From positions 124,001 through 188,000 of the forward strand of contig NZ_BPRE01000008.1 of the NCBI RefSeq assembly GCF_022179765.1: a stretch of 64,000 nt of DNA. Reading direction: 5' to 3'. Every line of letters begins with the position of its first letter. Within the stretch, counting starts at the first letter, position 1. The stretch is from Methylorubrum suomiense. Lineage in GTDB: Bacteria > Pseudomonadota > Alphaproteobacteria > Rhizobiales > Beijerinckiaceae. Both the position numbers and the translations under genes were made by a program. A model generated the notes under the pieces. The model was not told where the DNA came from. It made no database searches and saw only the letters and a list, made by a program, of their open reading frames with translations. Positions 26,604 through 37,823 of this stretch are shown here, piece by piece.

Positions 26604-26983
26604 CCGCTCCGTACGGCGGTCATCAGCATGCGGTGGAATGACTTGACCACCGCATTGTCGAGGTTGCTCTGCCGGGCGACCTCGCCGCCCTTGAGCATTT
26701 CCTGCTCCAGGCTCACGCTGCTCGACGTGGCGAGCACGTCCCAGTCGCCGGCGGGCTGGGTCCGGAACGGGATCCGGTCGCTCTGCTGCGCGAGATGGGT
26801 GCGCGACGTGGCGGACAGGTCGAGGCCGGTTCGGGCCAGCACCTGGGAGAACGGCACCACATCCCGCGCCTTGAAGCCCGAGGTGTTCGCGTTGGCGACA
26901 TTGCCCGCGATGGTGGCCTGCCGCACGGCGAGGTAGCGCGCGTGCTGCGAGGCAAGGTCGAACAGGTAGACGCCCGTCGTCAT
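26600..26983 (-). CDS. flgB: Flagellar proximal rod protein FlgB
   Basis: The 127-residue product is FlgB, the first rod protein, with [33 protein letters not shown] as the rod signature and the C-terminal helix [21 protein letters not shown] in part. It is the first gene of the minus-strand block that ends at fliP, so the promoter should lie in 26984-27129. I saw no obvious consensus there. Confidence 0.94.
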   Translation of the reverse strand: MTTGVYLFDLASQHARYLAVRQATIAGNVANANTSGFKARDVVPFSQVLARTGLDLSATSRTHLAQQSDRIPFRTQPAGDWDVLATSSSVSLEQEMLKGGEVARQSNLDNAVVKSFHRMLMTAVRSG

Positions 26984-27129
26984 GGCAACGCCCCCATCCT
27001 CAAACGGCCCCTTCGATTGGTGGAGGGAAAGCGAAACCTTCCCCGTCTCCTGTGGGGTTTAGGTCGGTAATCTTGCACGAGGCTGGCTCTCGGCTTGACA
27101 GGTGAGGGCCGCCCGGTGCGCCTGCAGCC

Positions 27130-29808
27130 ATGGACAGGCGCGACGAGGAACGGGAGCCGCAGGGCGATGACGGGCAAGGGGCGGTGCCGGTCCGCGTGCC
27201 GGTCGCTGTCCGCTATGCCGGTGGGGCGGGGCAGGGCGGGCATCCCGGCCTGCACCTCATCACGCCGAACCACCGCTTCGCCCGCGCCGTACTCGACTTC
27301 GAGGATCTTCGGCCCGGAGCTTGGTGCTGCCTTCGCTTCGATCTCGCCTCCGACGAGGACGAGGCGGCGAGCCTCGTGGCCGACGCTGTCGCGATCGGCT
27401 TCGACTTCCTGGCGGGGGATGGATCGAGCCTCGATCTCGACCACGTGCCGGGGCTGGTGCGCAGCCTGCTTGATCCTCACGTCGCCTGGATTCCGGGGCC
27501 CGATCTCACGGACCGTCCGGTGCGCATCGGCTTCCGGATGCCGGAACAGGCCCGCGCTCTCGCTCTGACGGTACGGTCCTGGCGCAACACGGCACCCGTC
27601 ATCCTGTCCGACCCGGCCATCCTCGTCGGCCGGCCCGATCCCGGCCCGCCGCCGCGGCGGTGGATCCTCGACGAGAGCCCGGTCACCTTACGTTTCGCCC
27701 TACCCGACGCGGTCGGCCTCGTGCTGCGTGGCCAGATCTACGCACCGGAGCCGGATGAGCACGCCGCGCGGGTCAAGCTCGTCTACCGCGACCATGCGGG
27801 CGCGCAGATCGCACCGCCCTATCCCGGCACGGTCTCGGTTCCGGGACTGGGAGCGGTCGTGAACCTGTCGGCCGTGCCGCAGGCGCGGCGCTTCACTCTG
27901 GCGCTCCGCCCGCCCAGCGGCGCCGCGTTCGTCGATCTTGATTTCGGTCCCTGGGAAGACGCGCCACGCCCGAACGGTGCCGAATTGCTCGCCGAGCCCG
28001 AAATCGCGCTGGAAGACGATTTTCGCCTGGAGAGCCTGTGCTCCGACGATATTCTCGACGCGCCGGCCTTCCTCGCCCGCCTCGCCGAGCGCCTCGGTCT
28101 GCCGGGAGCGGCGATCGCCGACTGGGTGCCTCCGGTCGCAAGCGGAGGCGTGATCGCGCCCCTGGCCGGTGCCCGTGCCCTGAGGGCCGGGACGGATCGC
28201 GGTGCCCGGATCGATCCGACGGGGGGCGTGGCGCTCGAGCTGGCCGGCCTGCCGGTTTGGACACTGTCCGAGGGCCAGAACTGGCGGGAGGACCCGTTCC
28301 GCTCGGTGGCTTGGCGGCTGGCCTATCAATCCCTCTCATGGCTTCTGCCCCTCGCCGCCCTGCCGCAGGGGAGGGAACGCGCTGGCGCGCTCGCCGCCTC
28401 GTGGTCGGCGGCCAATCCCTGGGGGCAGCCGAGCGATCCCCTCAGCCTGCATCCGGCGGCCCTCGCGCCGCGCGCGGAGGTTCTGGCGAATCTGCTCGAT
28501 GGGGAGGGCGCGGAGCGCGCTGTGATCACGGCCGAGGTGGCACGGCACGGCTTCGCCCTGGCTGAGATCGTCGGTCAGAACACCCTGGCCCGCAGCCTCA
28601 CCGGCATCCAGGCGTCGGCCGCCCTTCTGGTTCTTGCCCGGGCGCTCCCGTCCTTCCCCTTCGCCTCGTTCTGGGAGACCCTGGCCCGGCGCAGCCTCGA
28701 ACAGGGATTCGAGGCGATGCTCGGCCGCGACGGTGCGTTTGCCGATCCCGCGCTCCAGACTCGCCTCGATCTGTTGGGTCACGGACGCACGGTCGCGGAG
28801 GCCCTCGGGGACGATTCGCCCGGTCCGATGATCGCTGCCCGCGTCACGGCGGCCCTTCCCGGCCTCGCCCGGCTGGTCGATCCTGGCGGGCGGTTGCCGT
28901 CCTTCGGCGACGGCGCGAGTCCCCACGACCTGGGCGGCTGGGTGACGCGGCTGACCCGTCGCCCCGATGTCGGCGCGCTCGTCGTCGCCTGTGGCGAGGT
29001 TGTTCCCGAGCCGGAGGCCTCAGGGATCTCGACGTTGCGCTACGACGCACCGGAGCGGGGTTGGGCGCAGTTCGCCTGTCTGCACAGCGGACAATCGGCT
29101 CTGGGCCACCGCGACGGCACCTCCTTCACCTTCGCGACGGGCGGTCTGCGCTGGATCGTGGATGGCGGCGGGGAGGGGACGGAGACGGGCGCCATGCGCC
29201 ACTATCTGCTCTCGTCACGAGCCCACAACGTCGCGCGCCCCGATGGGCGCGAACCTGTCGCCGGGCGTGCTTGGTTCACAACGCGTGTGGACCTCGACGG
29301 GGCACAGCTGCTGGCCTTCGCCAGCAACCTGCACGGGCCCGAATATGCCCATGCCCGTCTCTTTCTGGTCCTCGATGATCTGGCCGGACTGGCCGTGCTC
29401 GATCGCTTCGTGCGGCGCGGCGCAGCGGGACGGTCGATCTCGTTCGAGGGATTGTTGCACCTGCCCCCCGATACCCTCGTCGCCCTGTCCGGTCCGCACC
29501 GCGCCCTCGCCCGGCAGGCGGGCGGACGCCTCGATCTTCGCGCCTGGACGGTGACGGGGCAGGGGGGCGGGATGGACGTGGTGATCGGGCGCAGCGATCG
29601 GCCGGGGCGGATGCAGGGCTTCGTCGCCACGGGCTCCGGCGGGTGGAAGGCCGCTCCGGTGCTGCGCTACGCCTTCACCGGTCGCGGCAGCGTCTGCGGC
29701 GGCCTGATTGTCGCTGCCGATGCCGAGGCCGAGCGGCGTCTCGTCCACTTGCTCGGCACCGAGCGCGTGCGGCACCTGAGCGAGCCTATCGAGCCGACCG
29801 TCCCGTGA
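27130..29808 (+). CDS. Heparinase II/III-family protein
   Basis: This 892-residue protein has an alpha-helical toroid-like middle part (about residues 380-620) and a heparinase II/III C-terminal beta-sandwich (about 640-860), in which HSGQSALGHRDGTSFTFATG, SSRAHNVARPDGREPVAGRA and FVRRGAAGRSISFEGLLHLP are recognisable. The family cleaves uronic-acid-containing polysaccharides by beta-elimination. The first 300 residues form an extra beta-rich region without a signal peptide that I can see, so the cellular place is uncertain. In alphaproteobacteria such proteins often accompany polysaccharide genes, but none is adjacent here. Confidence 0.75.
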   Translation: MDRRDEEREPQGDDGQGAVPVRVPVAVRYAGGAGQGGHPGLHLITPNHRFARAVLDFEDLRPGAWCCLRFDLASDEDEAASLVADAVAIGFDFLAGDGSSLDLDHVPGLVRSLLDPHVAWIPGPDLTDRPVRIGFRMPEQARALALTVRSWRNTAPVILSDPAILVGRPDPGPPPRRWILDESPVTLRFALPDAVGLVLRGQIYAPEPDEHAARVKLVYRDHAGAQIAPPYPGTVSVPGLGAVVNLSAVPQARRFTLALRPPSGAAFVDLDFGPWEDAPRPNGAELLAEPEIALEDDFRLESLCSDDILDAPAFLARLAERLGLPGAAIADWVPPVASGGVIAPLAGARALRAGTDRGARIDPTGGVALELAGLPVWTLSEGQNWREDPFRSVAWRLAYQSLSWLLPLAALPQGRERAGALAASWSAANPWGQPSDPLSLHPAALAPRAEVLANLLDGEGAERAVITAEVARHGFALAEIVGQNTLARSLTGIQASAALLVLARALPSFPFASFWETLARRSLEQGFEAMLGRDGAFADPALQTRLDLLGHGRTVAEALGDDSPGPMIAARVTAALPGLARLVDPGGRLPSFGDGASPHDLGGWVTRLTRRPDVGALVVACGEVVPEPEASGISTLRYDAPERGWAQFACLHSGQSALGHRDGTSFTFATGGLRWIVDGGGEGTETGAMRHYLLSSRAHNVARPDGREPVAGRAWFTTRVDLDGAQLLAFASNLHGPEYAHARLFLVLDDLAGLAVLDRFVRRGAAGRSISFEGLLHLPPDTLVALSGPHRALARQAGGRLDLRAWTVTGQGGGMDVVIGRSDRPGRMQGFVATGSGGWKAAPVLRYAFTGRGSVCGGLIVAADAEAERRLVHLLGTERVRHLSEPIEPTVP

Positions 29809-29897
29809 CCGAATCCGGGCCGGCCGGCGAGGTTTCGTGACCGCAGCGATTGTTCGCGAACGCCGGGACTCGTCCTCCGGCCCGTGGCGACCGCTTG

Positions 29898-30272
29898 TCA
29901 GAAGCCGGCCAGCAGAACCGCGACGGCCCGGTCGATCGACAGGTAGAACACGCCGAAGGCGACGGCCGCCGCGGCGGCGAATTCGAGCGTCTGGTTCGGC
30001 AGGGTCTGGAAGCGGCGCATGGTCTCGCGGCCGAAATAGGCGGAGGCCCAGGCGAAGGTCAGCACGGCCGGCAGGATGAACAGGTAGGAGAGCGTGCTCT
30101 CGACCCGGAGCGGGCCGGCAGGGTCGATCAGCGCCCGGATGTTGCGTACCCAGGGCGCATTGGCCGCTGCGTACAGCGCCGTCAGCCAGGACAGCCCCAC
30201 CGCCACGCCGAGATGCAGCGTGAACTGCCGATGCAGCCGCGAGAAGTCGTCGCGCGCGTCGTCGAACGTCAT
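29898..30272 (-). CDS. Small membrane protein of unknown function
   Basis: This 124-residue protein has about three hydrophobic segments (LHLGVAVGLSWLTALYAAA, LSYLFILPAVLTFAWASAYF and AAAAAVAFGVFYLSIDRAVA). The cytoplasmic N-terminus MTFDDARDDFSRLHRQF is amphipathic. No family is recognised. The start at 30272 is chosen because the open frame further upstream codes for a stretch rich in Arg, Pro and Gly without character. It is a single gene convergent with the heparinase-like gene. Confidence 0.65.
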   Translation of the reverse strand: MTFDDARDDFSRLHRQFTLHLGVAVGLSWLTALYAAANAPWVRNIRALIDPAGPLRVESTLSYLFILPAVLTFAWASAYFGRETMRRFQTLPNQTLEFAAAAAVAFGVFYLSIDRAVAVLLAGF

Positions 30273-30588
30273 CCGGCAAACCCCCAAATCGAGCCGGCCG
30301 GTGATTCTGGCGTCCCCGGCCGCGGTGGTTCCGGGATGCCCGGGAAGTCTGGGTTTTTTGTGACGGGACGGGAACCTTTGGGCGGAACGCATTGCGAAGC
30401 GCGGCGCGGCCCGATCGGCGTCACGCTTCTAGTGAGGGGCCGAACACGGCTCGGGGCATGATTCTATCGGTTCGTCGCGTCCCGTGAATCCAAGGGGTGG
30501 CAAGGTTTGCAAACAAAAACGGCCGCCAGAAAGCGGCCGTTTACGTGATGTCGTCAAGCTCGGGGCGGATCGTCTCCGCCTCTCCGGC
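30273..30588. other. Intergenic region between a membrane-protein gene and rpoD
   Basis: This 316-base gap holds the rpoD terminator (30517-30542) and an imperfect inverted repeat TTCCGGG/CCCGGGAA near 30328-30345 followed by six T residues at 30355-30360. The latter could end plus-strand transcripts but no plus-strand gene ends here. No coding sequence is evident. Confidence 0.4.
30517..30542 (-). terminator. Rho-independent terminator after rpoD
   Basis: A perfect 10-bp stem AAACGGCCGC/GCGGCCGTTT closes a six-base loop; on the minus strand it is followed by TTTTTGTTT. It lies 47 bases past the rpoD stop codon. The symmetric A/T ends make it potentially bidirectional. Confidence 0.9.
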
Positions 30589-32586
<1,998 letters not shown>

Positions 32587-32791
32587 GCTCAGCCTATTGT
32601 TCTCGTGGCGGCGGCCGGGCCGCAGCCCGCGCGCTTCCCGCGAAGACCCGTCGCAATGTAGGGGAATGGCGCGCTTGTCGAGTGCCCGCGCCGATTCTCG
32701 TTGTTCTCGCTCTACCTCGGCGCCCCTTGACCGACCGTTAACCATAACGGCCAATTCACTGCCGTCGCAGTTGGGCCACGCTGACGCGAAA

Positions 32792-34705
32792 TCATTCCTC
32801 CCGAGCAACCTCCGCTTCCGCTTCGGCCGCGGCGATCACCGCGAGTTGCTGCTGCACGTCGCATAGCCACGCGAAGTTGGCCTCGGACCCATCCTCGGCA
32901 AGGGCGCGTTCGGCTTGGTGAAGTTCGCTATGTAGCGCTCCCGACTGCCGGTGCAAGATCACGGCTTGATGCAGGGTATGTTCCAAGCGCTGCGGATCGG
33001 CATGCGGATCGAGCATCCAGCGGTCTCCGGGATTGACCAAGGCGGCGAGCCGGGCATGCGCCTCCTCCAGTCCGGAGCGGCGAAGGCGCGCCTCGAGCAG
33101 TTCCGGCTCCAGCGCCTCGACCTCCGCCGCCCGGTCGAGCAGCAGGTTGCGCAGGACCTGCGCATCCGGATTGACGAGTTCGAGCGCGGCCAGCGCCTCC
33201 TCCTCGATCCCGAGAAGCTCCGGGTGGGCCAGGAGGCTCGCGACGATCATGGCCTCGCGCTTGGCCGCCCGCCCGCCTTGCACCGGTGCCGGGGCCGTCA
33301 CCTTGAGCAGCGGATTGAAGCCGGTGACGATGCGCGGCGAGGGCGGTGGATCACCGGGGCGCGGACGTCGCTGGAATGGAGCGGCACGGGGCGGGCGTGA
33401 CGCGGTGGCGTATCCGCCCTCGGAGCGCTCGGGCCGTCCGCCCGAGAGCCCGCGCAGCCGTTCCGCGATCTCGTCGCGGTAGAAGCGGCGCACCGTCTCG
33501 TCACGGATGCCGGCCACCGCCTCGCGCAGCGTCTTGGCGAGGCCGGCGCGCCGCTCCGGGGTGTCGAGGGGGCCGGCCTCGGTCTCGCGCGCCCACAGCA
33601 CATCAACGAGGGGTTGCGCGCTTGCGAGCACCGTGTCGATCGCCGAAGCGCCGCCCGAGCGGGCGAGATCGTCCGGGTCCTGACCCTGCGGCAGCATGGC
33701 GACACGCAGCGACTTGCCGGGCTCCAGCATCGGCAGGGCGACATCCAGCGCCCGGAAGGCGGCGCGCTGCCCGGCCCCGTCGCCGTCGAAGCAGAGGATC
33801 GGCTCGTCGGCGTGCCGCCAGAGCAGGGCGAGCTGATCCTCGGTGAGCGCGGTGCCGAGCGGCGCCACCGTCTCGGGAAAGCCCGCCAGCGTCATGGCGA
33901 TCACATCGACATAGCCCTCCACCGCGACGATGCGCGAGCGGTCATGGGCGGCCTTGCGGGCCAGGTCGAGGTTGTAGAGCATCCGCCCCTTGTGGAAGAG
34001 CGGCGTCTCCGGCGAATTCATGTACTTCGCCTTGGCCTCGGCCTGCATCGCCCGGCCGCCGAAGGCGACGACCCGGCCGCGCACGTCGCGGATCGGAAAC
34101 ATCACCCGGTCGCGGAACTTGTCGTAGGGAACGGCGACGCCCTCGGCCGTCGCGAGCAGTCCCAGTTCCAGCATCACGTCGCGCTCGATGCCCTTGGCGG
34201 CGAGATGGTCGCGCAGGCCGTAGCGGGCGCCGCCGGCATAGCCCAGCCGGAATTGTTTGCGCGTCGCCTCGCCGAGACCGCGCCGGTCGAGATAGGCCCG
34301 GGCCTCACCGCCGTTCGGGCCGCGCAGCTGCTCCTCGAAATAGAGGGCGGCGAGTTCCATGATTTCCAGGGCGCCGGTGCGGCGGGCCTCGGCCCGTTCG
34401 CTCTCGACGGTCATCTTCGGCAAGGTGACGCCCGCTTCGCTCGCCAATCGCTCGACCGCCTCGGGGAAGGTGACGCCCTCCGTCTCCATCAGGAAGGTGA
34501 AGATGTCGCCGTGCTTGCCGGACGAGAAGCAATGGTAGAACTGCTTTTGGTCGTTCACGTAGAAGCTCGGCGACTTCTCCGCGTTGAACGGCGAGAGACC
34601 GCGCCATTCGCGGCCGGCCTTCTTCAGCCGCACCCGTCGCCCGACGACGTCGGAGGCGGGCAGCCGCGTGCGAATCTCTTCGAGGATGTGGGGCGGATAG
34701 CGCAC
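32792..34705 (-). CDS. dnaG: DNA primase DnaG
   Basis: DnaG makes RNA primers for replication. The 637-residue product has an N-terminal CHC2-like domain (residues 1-100), the TOPRIM core with [35 protein letters not shown] and [10 protein letters not shown], and a C-terminal helicase-binding domain. The zinc ligands are mostly absent: the positions of the usual Cys-His-Cys-Cys are Ser38, Asn41, Cys59 and Ser62. Relatives in Rhizobiales show the same loss as far as I recall, so this is probably a lineage trait. The order dnaG-rpoD is the conserved macromolecular-synthesis pair. Confidence 0.97.
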   Translation of the reverse strand: MRYPPHILEEIRTRLPASDVVGRRVRLKKAGREWRGLSPFNAEKSPSFYVNDQKQFYHCFSSGKHGDIFTFLMETEGVTFPEAVERLASEAGVTLPKMTVESERAEARRTGALEIMELAALYFEEQLRGPNGGEARAYLDRRGLGEATRKQFRLGYAGGARYGLRDHLAAKGIERDVMLELGLLATAEGVAVPYDKFRDRVMFPIRDVRGRVVAFGGRAMQAEAKAKYMNSPETPLFHKGRMLYNLDLARKAAHDRSRIVAVEGYVDVIAMTLAGFPETVAPLGTALTEDQLALLWRHADEPILCFDGDGAGQRAAFRALDVALPMLEPGKSLRVAMLPQGQDPDDLARSGGASAIDTVLASAQPLVDVLWARETEAGPLDTPERRAGLAKTLREAVAGIRDETVRRFYRDEIAERLRGLSGGRPERSEGGYATASRPPRAAPFQRRPRPGDPPPSPRIVTGFNPLLKVTAPAPVQGGRAAKREAMIVASLLAHPELLGIEEEALAALELVNPDAQVLRNLLLDRAAEVEALEPELLEARLRRSGLEEAHARLAALVNPGDRWMLDPHADPQRLEHTLHQAVILHRQSGALHSELHQAERALAEDGSEANFAWLCDVQQQLAVIAAAEAEAEVAREE

Positions 34706-34811
34706 GGATCTCTTTTTCGATGGCCGACCGCGGATGCCCTCCGGCGTGGGGACTCACGCTAACGTAGGCATCTTAACGGAGCCTTCGCCACGTCGGTGCG
34801 TTGGCCGGCCG

Positions 34812-35780
34812 ATGAATCACCGTGCCTCCCCCGCTCGCGGCCTCACTCGACGGCCCCTTCTCGGCCTCGCGCTGCTGGCCCCGCTCGCTGCCCGGGCCGG
34901 GAACGCGCTCTCCGTCGTGATCGATCCGGACGCGCGGGTCGAGACCCTCTATGCCGAAGGACAATGGTGCGAGGGACCGGTCTGGATTCCGGCTCTGACC
35001 AGCCTCGTCTTCAGCGACGTGCGCCGCAACCGGATGATCCGCATTCCCGATGGCGGACGTCCAGAGCCGTTTCGCGATCCGTCCGAGAACGCCAACGGCA
35101 ACACCCTCGACGCTCAGGGCCGCCTCATCACCTGTCAGCACCGCACCGGGCGGGTGGTGCGGGCGGAGGCCGACGGCGCATTCACGGTGCTGGCCGAGCG
35201 CCACGGCACGGGTCGGCTCAATTCGCCGAACGACGTGGTCGTGGCAACCGACGGGGCCGTGTGGTTCACCGACCCGACCTTCGGCATCTCGGTTCCCTCG
35301 GAGGGCGAGCCCCGTGCCTCCGAGCAGGCCGGGAGCTTCGTCTACCGCCTCGCGCCGGATGGCACGCTCACCGCCGTCGCGACCAATTTCCACGAGCCCA
35401 ACGGCCTCGCCTTCTCGCCCGACGAACGCATCCTCTATGTCGCCGAGGCCGGCAAGGGGCCGGACGGCTCGGCGCAGCGGACCATCCACGCCCTCGACGT
35501 CTCGGACGGCCGATTGTCGAATGAGCGCGTCTTCGCCCGCGTGGAGAACGGCATTCCGGACGGCCTGAAAGTCGATTCCGACGGTCGGGTCTATGCCGGG
35601 ACCGGCGACGGGGTGCGGATCTGGAACGCCGATGGCGCGCCCGTTGGCCGGATTCCCACGGACGGCCCCTGCGCCAACATCGCCTTCGGTGGCCCGGATG
35701 GGCGCCGGTTGTACATCTGCGCCGGTCCGAAGGTGCTGACGGTCGAGACGCGGGTGCGCGGCGCGGGGCTTCGCGGGTGA
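34812..35780 (+). CDS. Exported SMP-30/gluconolactonase-like protein
   Basis: This 322-residue protein has an N-terminal export signal with two arginines (GLTRRPLLGLALLAPLAARA) that may use the Tat route, followed by a six-bladed beta-propeller of the SMP-30/gluconolactonase/LRE family: AEGQWCEGPVWIPALTSLVF, RLNSPNDVVVATDGAVWFTD and EPNGLAFSPDERILYVAEAG carry the metal-binding Glu, Asn and Asp. It probably hydrolyses a sugar lactone in the periplasm. The next gene also codes for an exported beta-propeller, but a large repeat lies between them. Confidence 0.88.
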   Translation: MNHRASPARGLTRRPLLGLALLAPLAARAGNALSVVIDPDARVETLYAEGQWCEGPVWIPALTSLVFSDVRRNRMIRIPDGGRPEPFRDPSENANGNTLDAQGRLITCQHRTGRVVRAEADGAFTVLAERHGTGRLNSPNDVVVATDGAVWFTDPTFGISVPSEGEPRASEQAGSFVYRLAPDGTLTAVATNFHEPNGLAFSPDERILYVAEAGKGPDGSAQRTIHALDVSDGRLSNERVFARVENGIPDGLKVDSDGRVYAGTGDGVRIWNADGAPVGRIPTDGPCANIAFGGPDGRRLYICAGPKVLTVETRVRGAGLRG

Positions 35781-35836
35781 GGGCCTCCGGTCGGCGTCGT
35801 GATCGAGACAGTCATCGAGGTGGGTTTCCCACCAAA

Positions 35837-35951
35837 CCCCCTCATCCTGTGGTGCGTAGCGGAGCGGAGCCTCGAAGGAGGGATCCAGGGATCGCGAGGT
35901 TGTGTGGCCCCCCCCTCCGAGGCCGCTGACGCGGCACCTCAGGATGAGGGG
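35837..35951. repeat. Large intergenic palindromic element
   Basis: The left arm (about 35837-35883, CCCCTCATCCTG at its start) and the right arm (about 35912-35951) are imperfect inverted copies: both contain the GGTGC and CCTCG..AGGG blocks and end with CCCTCATCC or its complement. This type of element, about 115 bases, occurs in many copies in intergenic spaces of Methylobacterium and relatives, as I recall. It can fold into one long hairpin in RNA. Confidence 0.75.
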
Positions 35952-35995
35952 AGTGATGGGATCAATCAATCAAACAGCCGCTGAAAGATGACGGG

Positions 35996-37150
35996 ATGAC
36001 AGACATGCAACGGCGCCATCTCCTCGGCGGCGCGGCGGGGCTCTTCGCCGCGAATCTTGCCGGCTTGCGTCCAACCCTGGCCGAGCCAGGAGCCGGTCCC
36101 CTCGAACTTGCCGTCGCCGCCCGCGCGCCGACGACGCCGACGGGGCTGACGCTCGCGCCCGATGGGCGCATGTTCCTGTTCATGCCGCGCTTCGACGAGC
36201 GGACGGTCTTCACCGCGGGCGAGGTCTTGCCCGATGGCCGCGTCGTTCCCTATCCGAATGAGGCGACCAATCGCCCGGATCCGGACCGGGCGGAGGAACG
36301 CCTGTTCCATGTGCCCAACGGCGTCGTCGATGCCCGCGGCCGGTTGTGGCTTCTCGATGCCGGCCTGATGGCGTCCTCCGGCGAGCCGGTCCAGGGTGCG
36401 GCCAAGCTCGTCTGCATCGATCTCGCGACGAACGCGATCGTGCGGACGATCCCGCTGCAGGGTGTCGTGACCAAGACATCGTCGCTGAACGACTTGCGGG
36501 TCGATGCCCGGCCGGGCCGCGACGTGGCCTATGTCACGGATCAGGGGCAGGACGGACAGGGGGCGCTGATCGCCGTCGACCTGGCCAGCGGCCGGGCCCA
36601 GCGCCGACTCGCCGGTCATGCCAGCACGCAGTCGGTCGAGGGTACGGTGAAGATCGTCGAAGGCCGCGTTCTTCTCAAACGCAAGGCCGATGGCTCCACC
36701 AGCCCCATCCAGGGCGGCGCCAACGGCATCGCACTGAGCCCCGACGGGGCGCGCCTCTACTACACGCCGTTGATGAGCCGCCGCCTCTACGCGGTGGACA
36801 CCGCCTCCCTGCTGGATTCCGCCAAGGACGAGGCGGCGGTCGCCGCGACCGTGCGCGATCTCGGCGAGAAGGGTCTGACCGGCGGGCTCGCCGCCGATTC
36901 CCGCGACCGGATCTACCTGAGCCTTCAGGAATTCAACGCCATCGGCCGGCGCGACACGGAGGGGCGGATCGAGGTTCTGGCCCGCGATCCGCGCCTGGTC
37001 TGGCCCGACACGTTCTGGATCACCCCGGACGGCTGGCTCTACCTCTCCGCCGCGCAGGCGAATCGCCGGCCGGAGCACAACGGCGGCACCGATCGGCAGG
37101 ACCCGTCCTACGCCATCTTCCGGATGCGGATCGACGCCGGGCCGGCCTAA
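35996..37150 (+). CDS. Exported royal-jelly/yellow-type beta-propeller protein
   Basis: This 384-residue protein belongs to the major royal jelly protein/yellow family. Sequence support: SLNDLRVDARPGRDVAYVTD, then GGANGIALSPDGARLYYTPL and LVWPDTFWITPDGWLYLSAA, which are the family signatures. The N-terminus MQRRHLLGGAAGLFAANLAG resembles a Tat signal. Bacterial members are periplasmic and of unknown activity. The gene is convergent with the GatB/YqeY gene and follows the palindromic element. Confidence 0.88.
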   Translation: MTDMQRRHLLGGAAGLFAANLAGLRPTLAEPGAGPLELAVAARAPTTPTGLTLAPDGRMFLFMPRFDERTVFTAGEVLPDGRVVPYPNEATNRPDPDRAEERLFHVPNGVVDARGRLWLLDAGLMASSGEPVQGAAKLVCIDLATNAIVRTIPLQGVVTKTSSLNDLRVDARPGRDVAYVTDQGQDGQGALIAVDLASGRAQRRLAGHASTQSVEGTVKIVEGRVLLKRKADGSTSPIQGGANGIALSPDGARLYYTPLMSRRLYAVDTASLLDSAKDEAAVAATVRDLGEKGLTGGLAADSRDRIYLSLQEFNAIGRRDTEGRIEVLARDPRLVWPDTFWITPDGWLYLSAAQANRRPEHNGGTDRQDPSYAIFRMRIDAGPA

Positions 37151-37159
37151 CGGGCCGGC

Positions 37160-37618
37160 CTACTTGCCGGCGAGGGCGTCCTTCACCAGCCCGCTCGCCC
37201 GGCCGAAATCCATGCGGCCGGTATACTTGGCTTTCAGGGCGGCGATCACCTTGCCCATATCCTTGGGGCTCGCCGCGCCGGTCTCGGCGATGGCGTCCGC
37301 GATCGCGGCCTTGGTTTCGGCCTCATCGAGCTGCTGCGGCAGGAAGGTCTGAATGATCTGGGCTTCCGCCCGCTCGGTCTCGGCGAGTTCGGGCCGTCCG
37401 CCCTGCTCGTAGACGCCCGCCGCCTCCTGGCGCTGCTTGATCATCTTCTGGAGCAGGGCGAGGATGTCCTCGTCGCTGGTCTGGCTCTTGCCGAGGCCAC
37501 GGGCCTCGATGTCCTTGTCCTTGAGCGCGGCCTGAATCATGCGCACCGTCGAGAGCTTCTGCTTCTCGCCGGCCTTCATGGCGTCCTTCATCTCGGCGGT
37601 GATGCGCTCGCGCAGCAT
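37160..37618 (-). CDS. GatB/YqeY domain-containing protein
   Basis: This 152-residue protein is a stand-alone YqeY: MLRERITAEMKDAMKAGEKQ KLSTVRMIQAALK at the start, then ALLQKMIKQRQEAAGVYEQG and a C-terminal half with AETGAASPKDMGKVIAALKA. The domain resembles the tRNA-binding tail of the GatB amidotransferase subunit and may touch tRNA, but its function is not established. It is divergent from carA, an arrangement common in alphaproteobacteria near dnaG and rpoD. Confidence 0.94.
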   Translation of the reverse strand: MLRERITAEMKDAMKAGEKQKLSTVRMIQAALKDKDIEARGLGKSQTSDEDILALLQKMIKQRQEAAGVYEQGGRPELAETERAEAQIIQTFLPQQLDEAETKAAIADAIAETGAASPKDMGKVIAALKAKYTGRMDFGRASGLVKDALAGK

Positions 37619-37823
37619 GATATTCCACTCCAGGCGTGAATGAGTGCGGGTCCGGCCTGTTTTCCGCCGGGCTTACTTGTCTAAGACGTTGCGCGAGCGT
37701 AGGGGCGCGACCAAGTTGACCCCGAAGCCGCCGGCTCGCTATGAGCCCGGCCGAGATCCCGCACATCCCCGCGGCCCTGACGATGGGCCGCGCGAGGCGG
37801 CGGACATAAGCCGGATCGGACCC

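Noticed and set aside
37138..37164. GGCCGGCC repeats between the royal-jelly-type gene and the YqeY gene as terminator
   Set aside because: The two copies could pair, but each is self-complementary and overlaps a stop codon, with no T run. It is too ambiguous to call.
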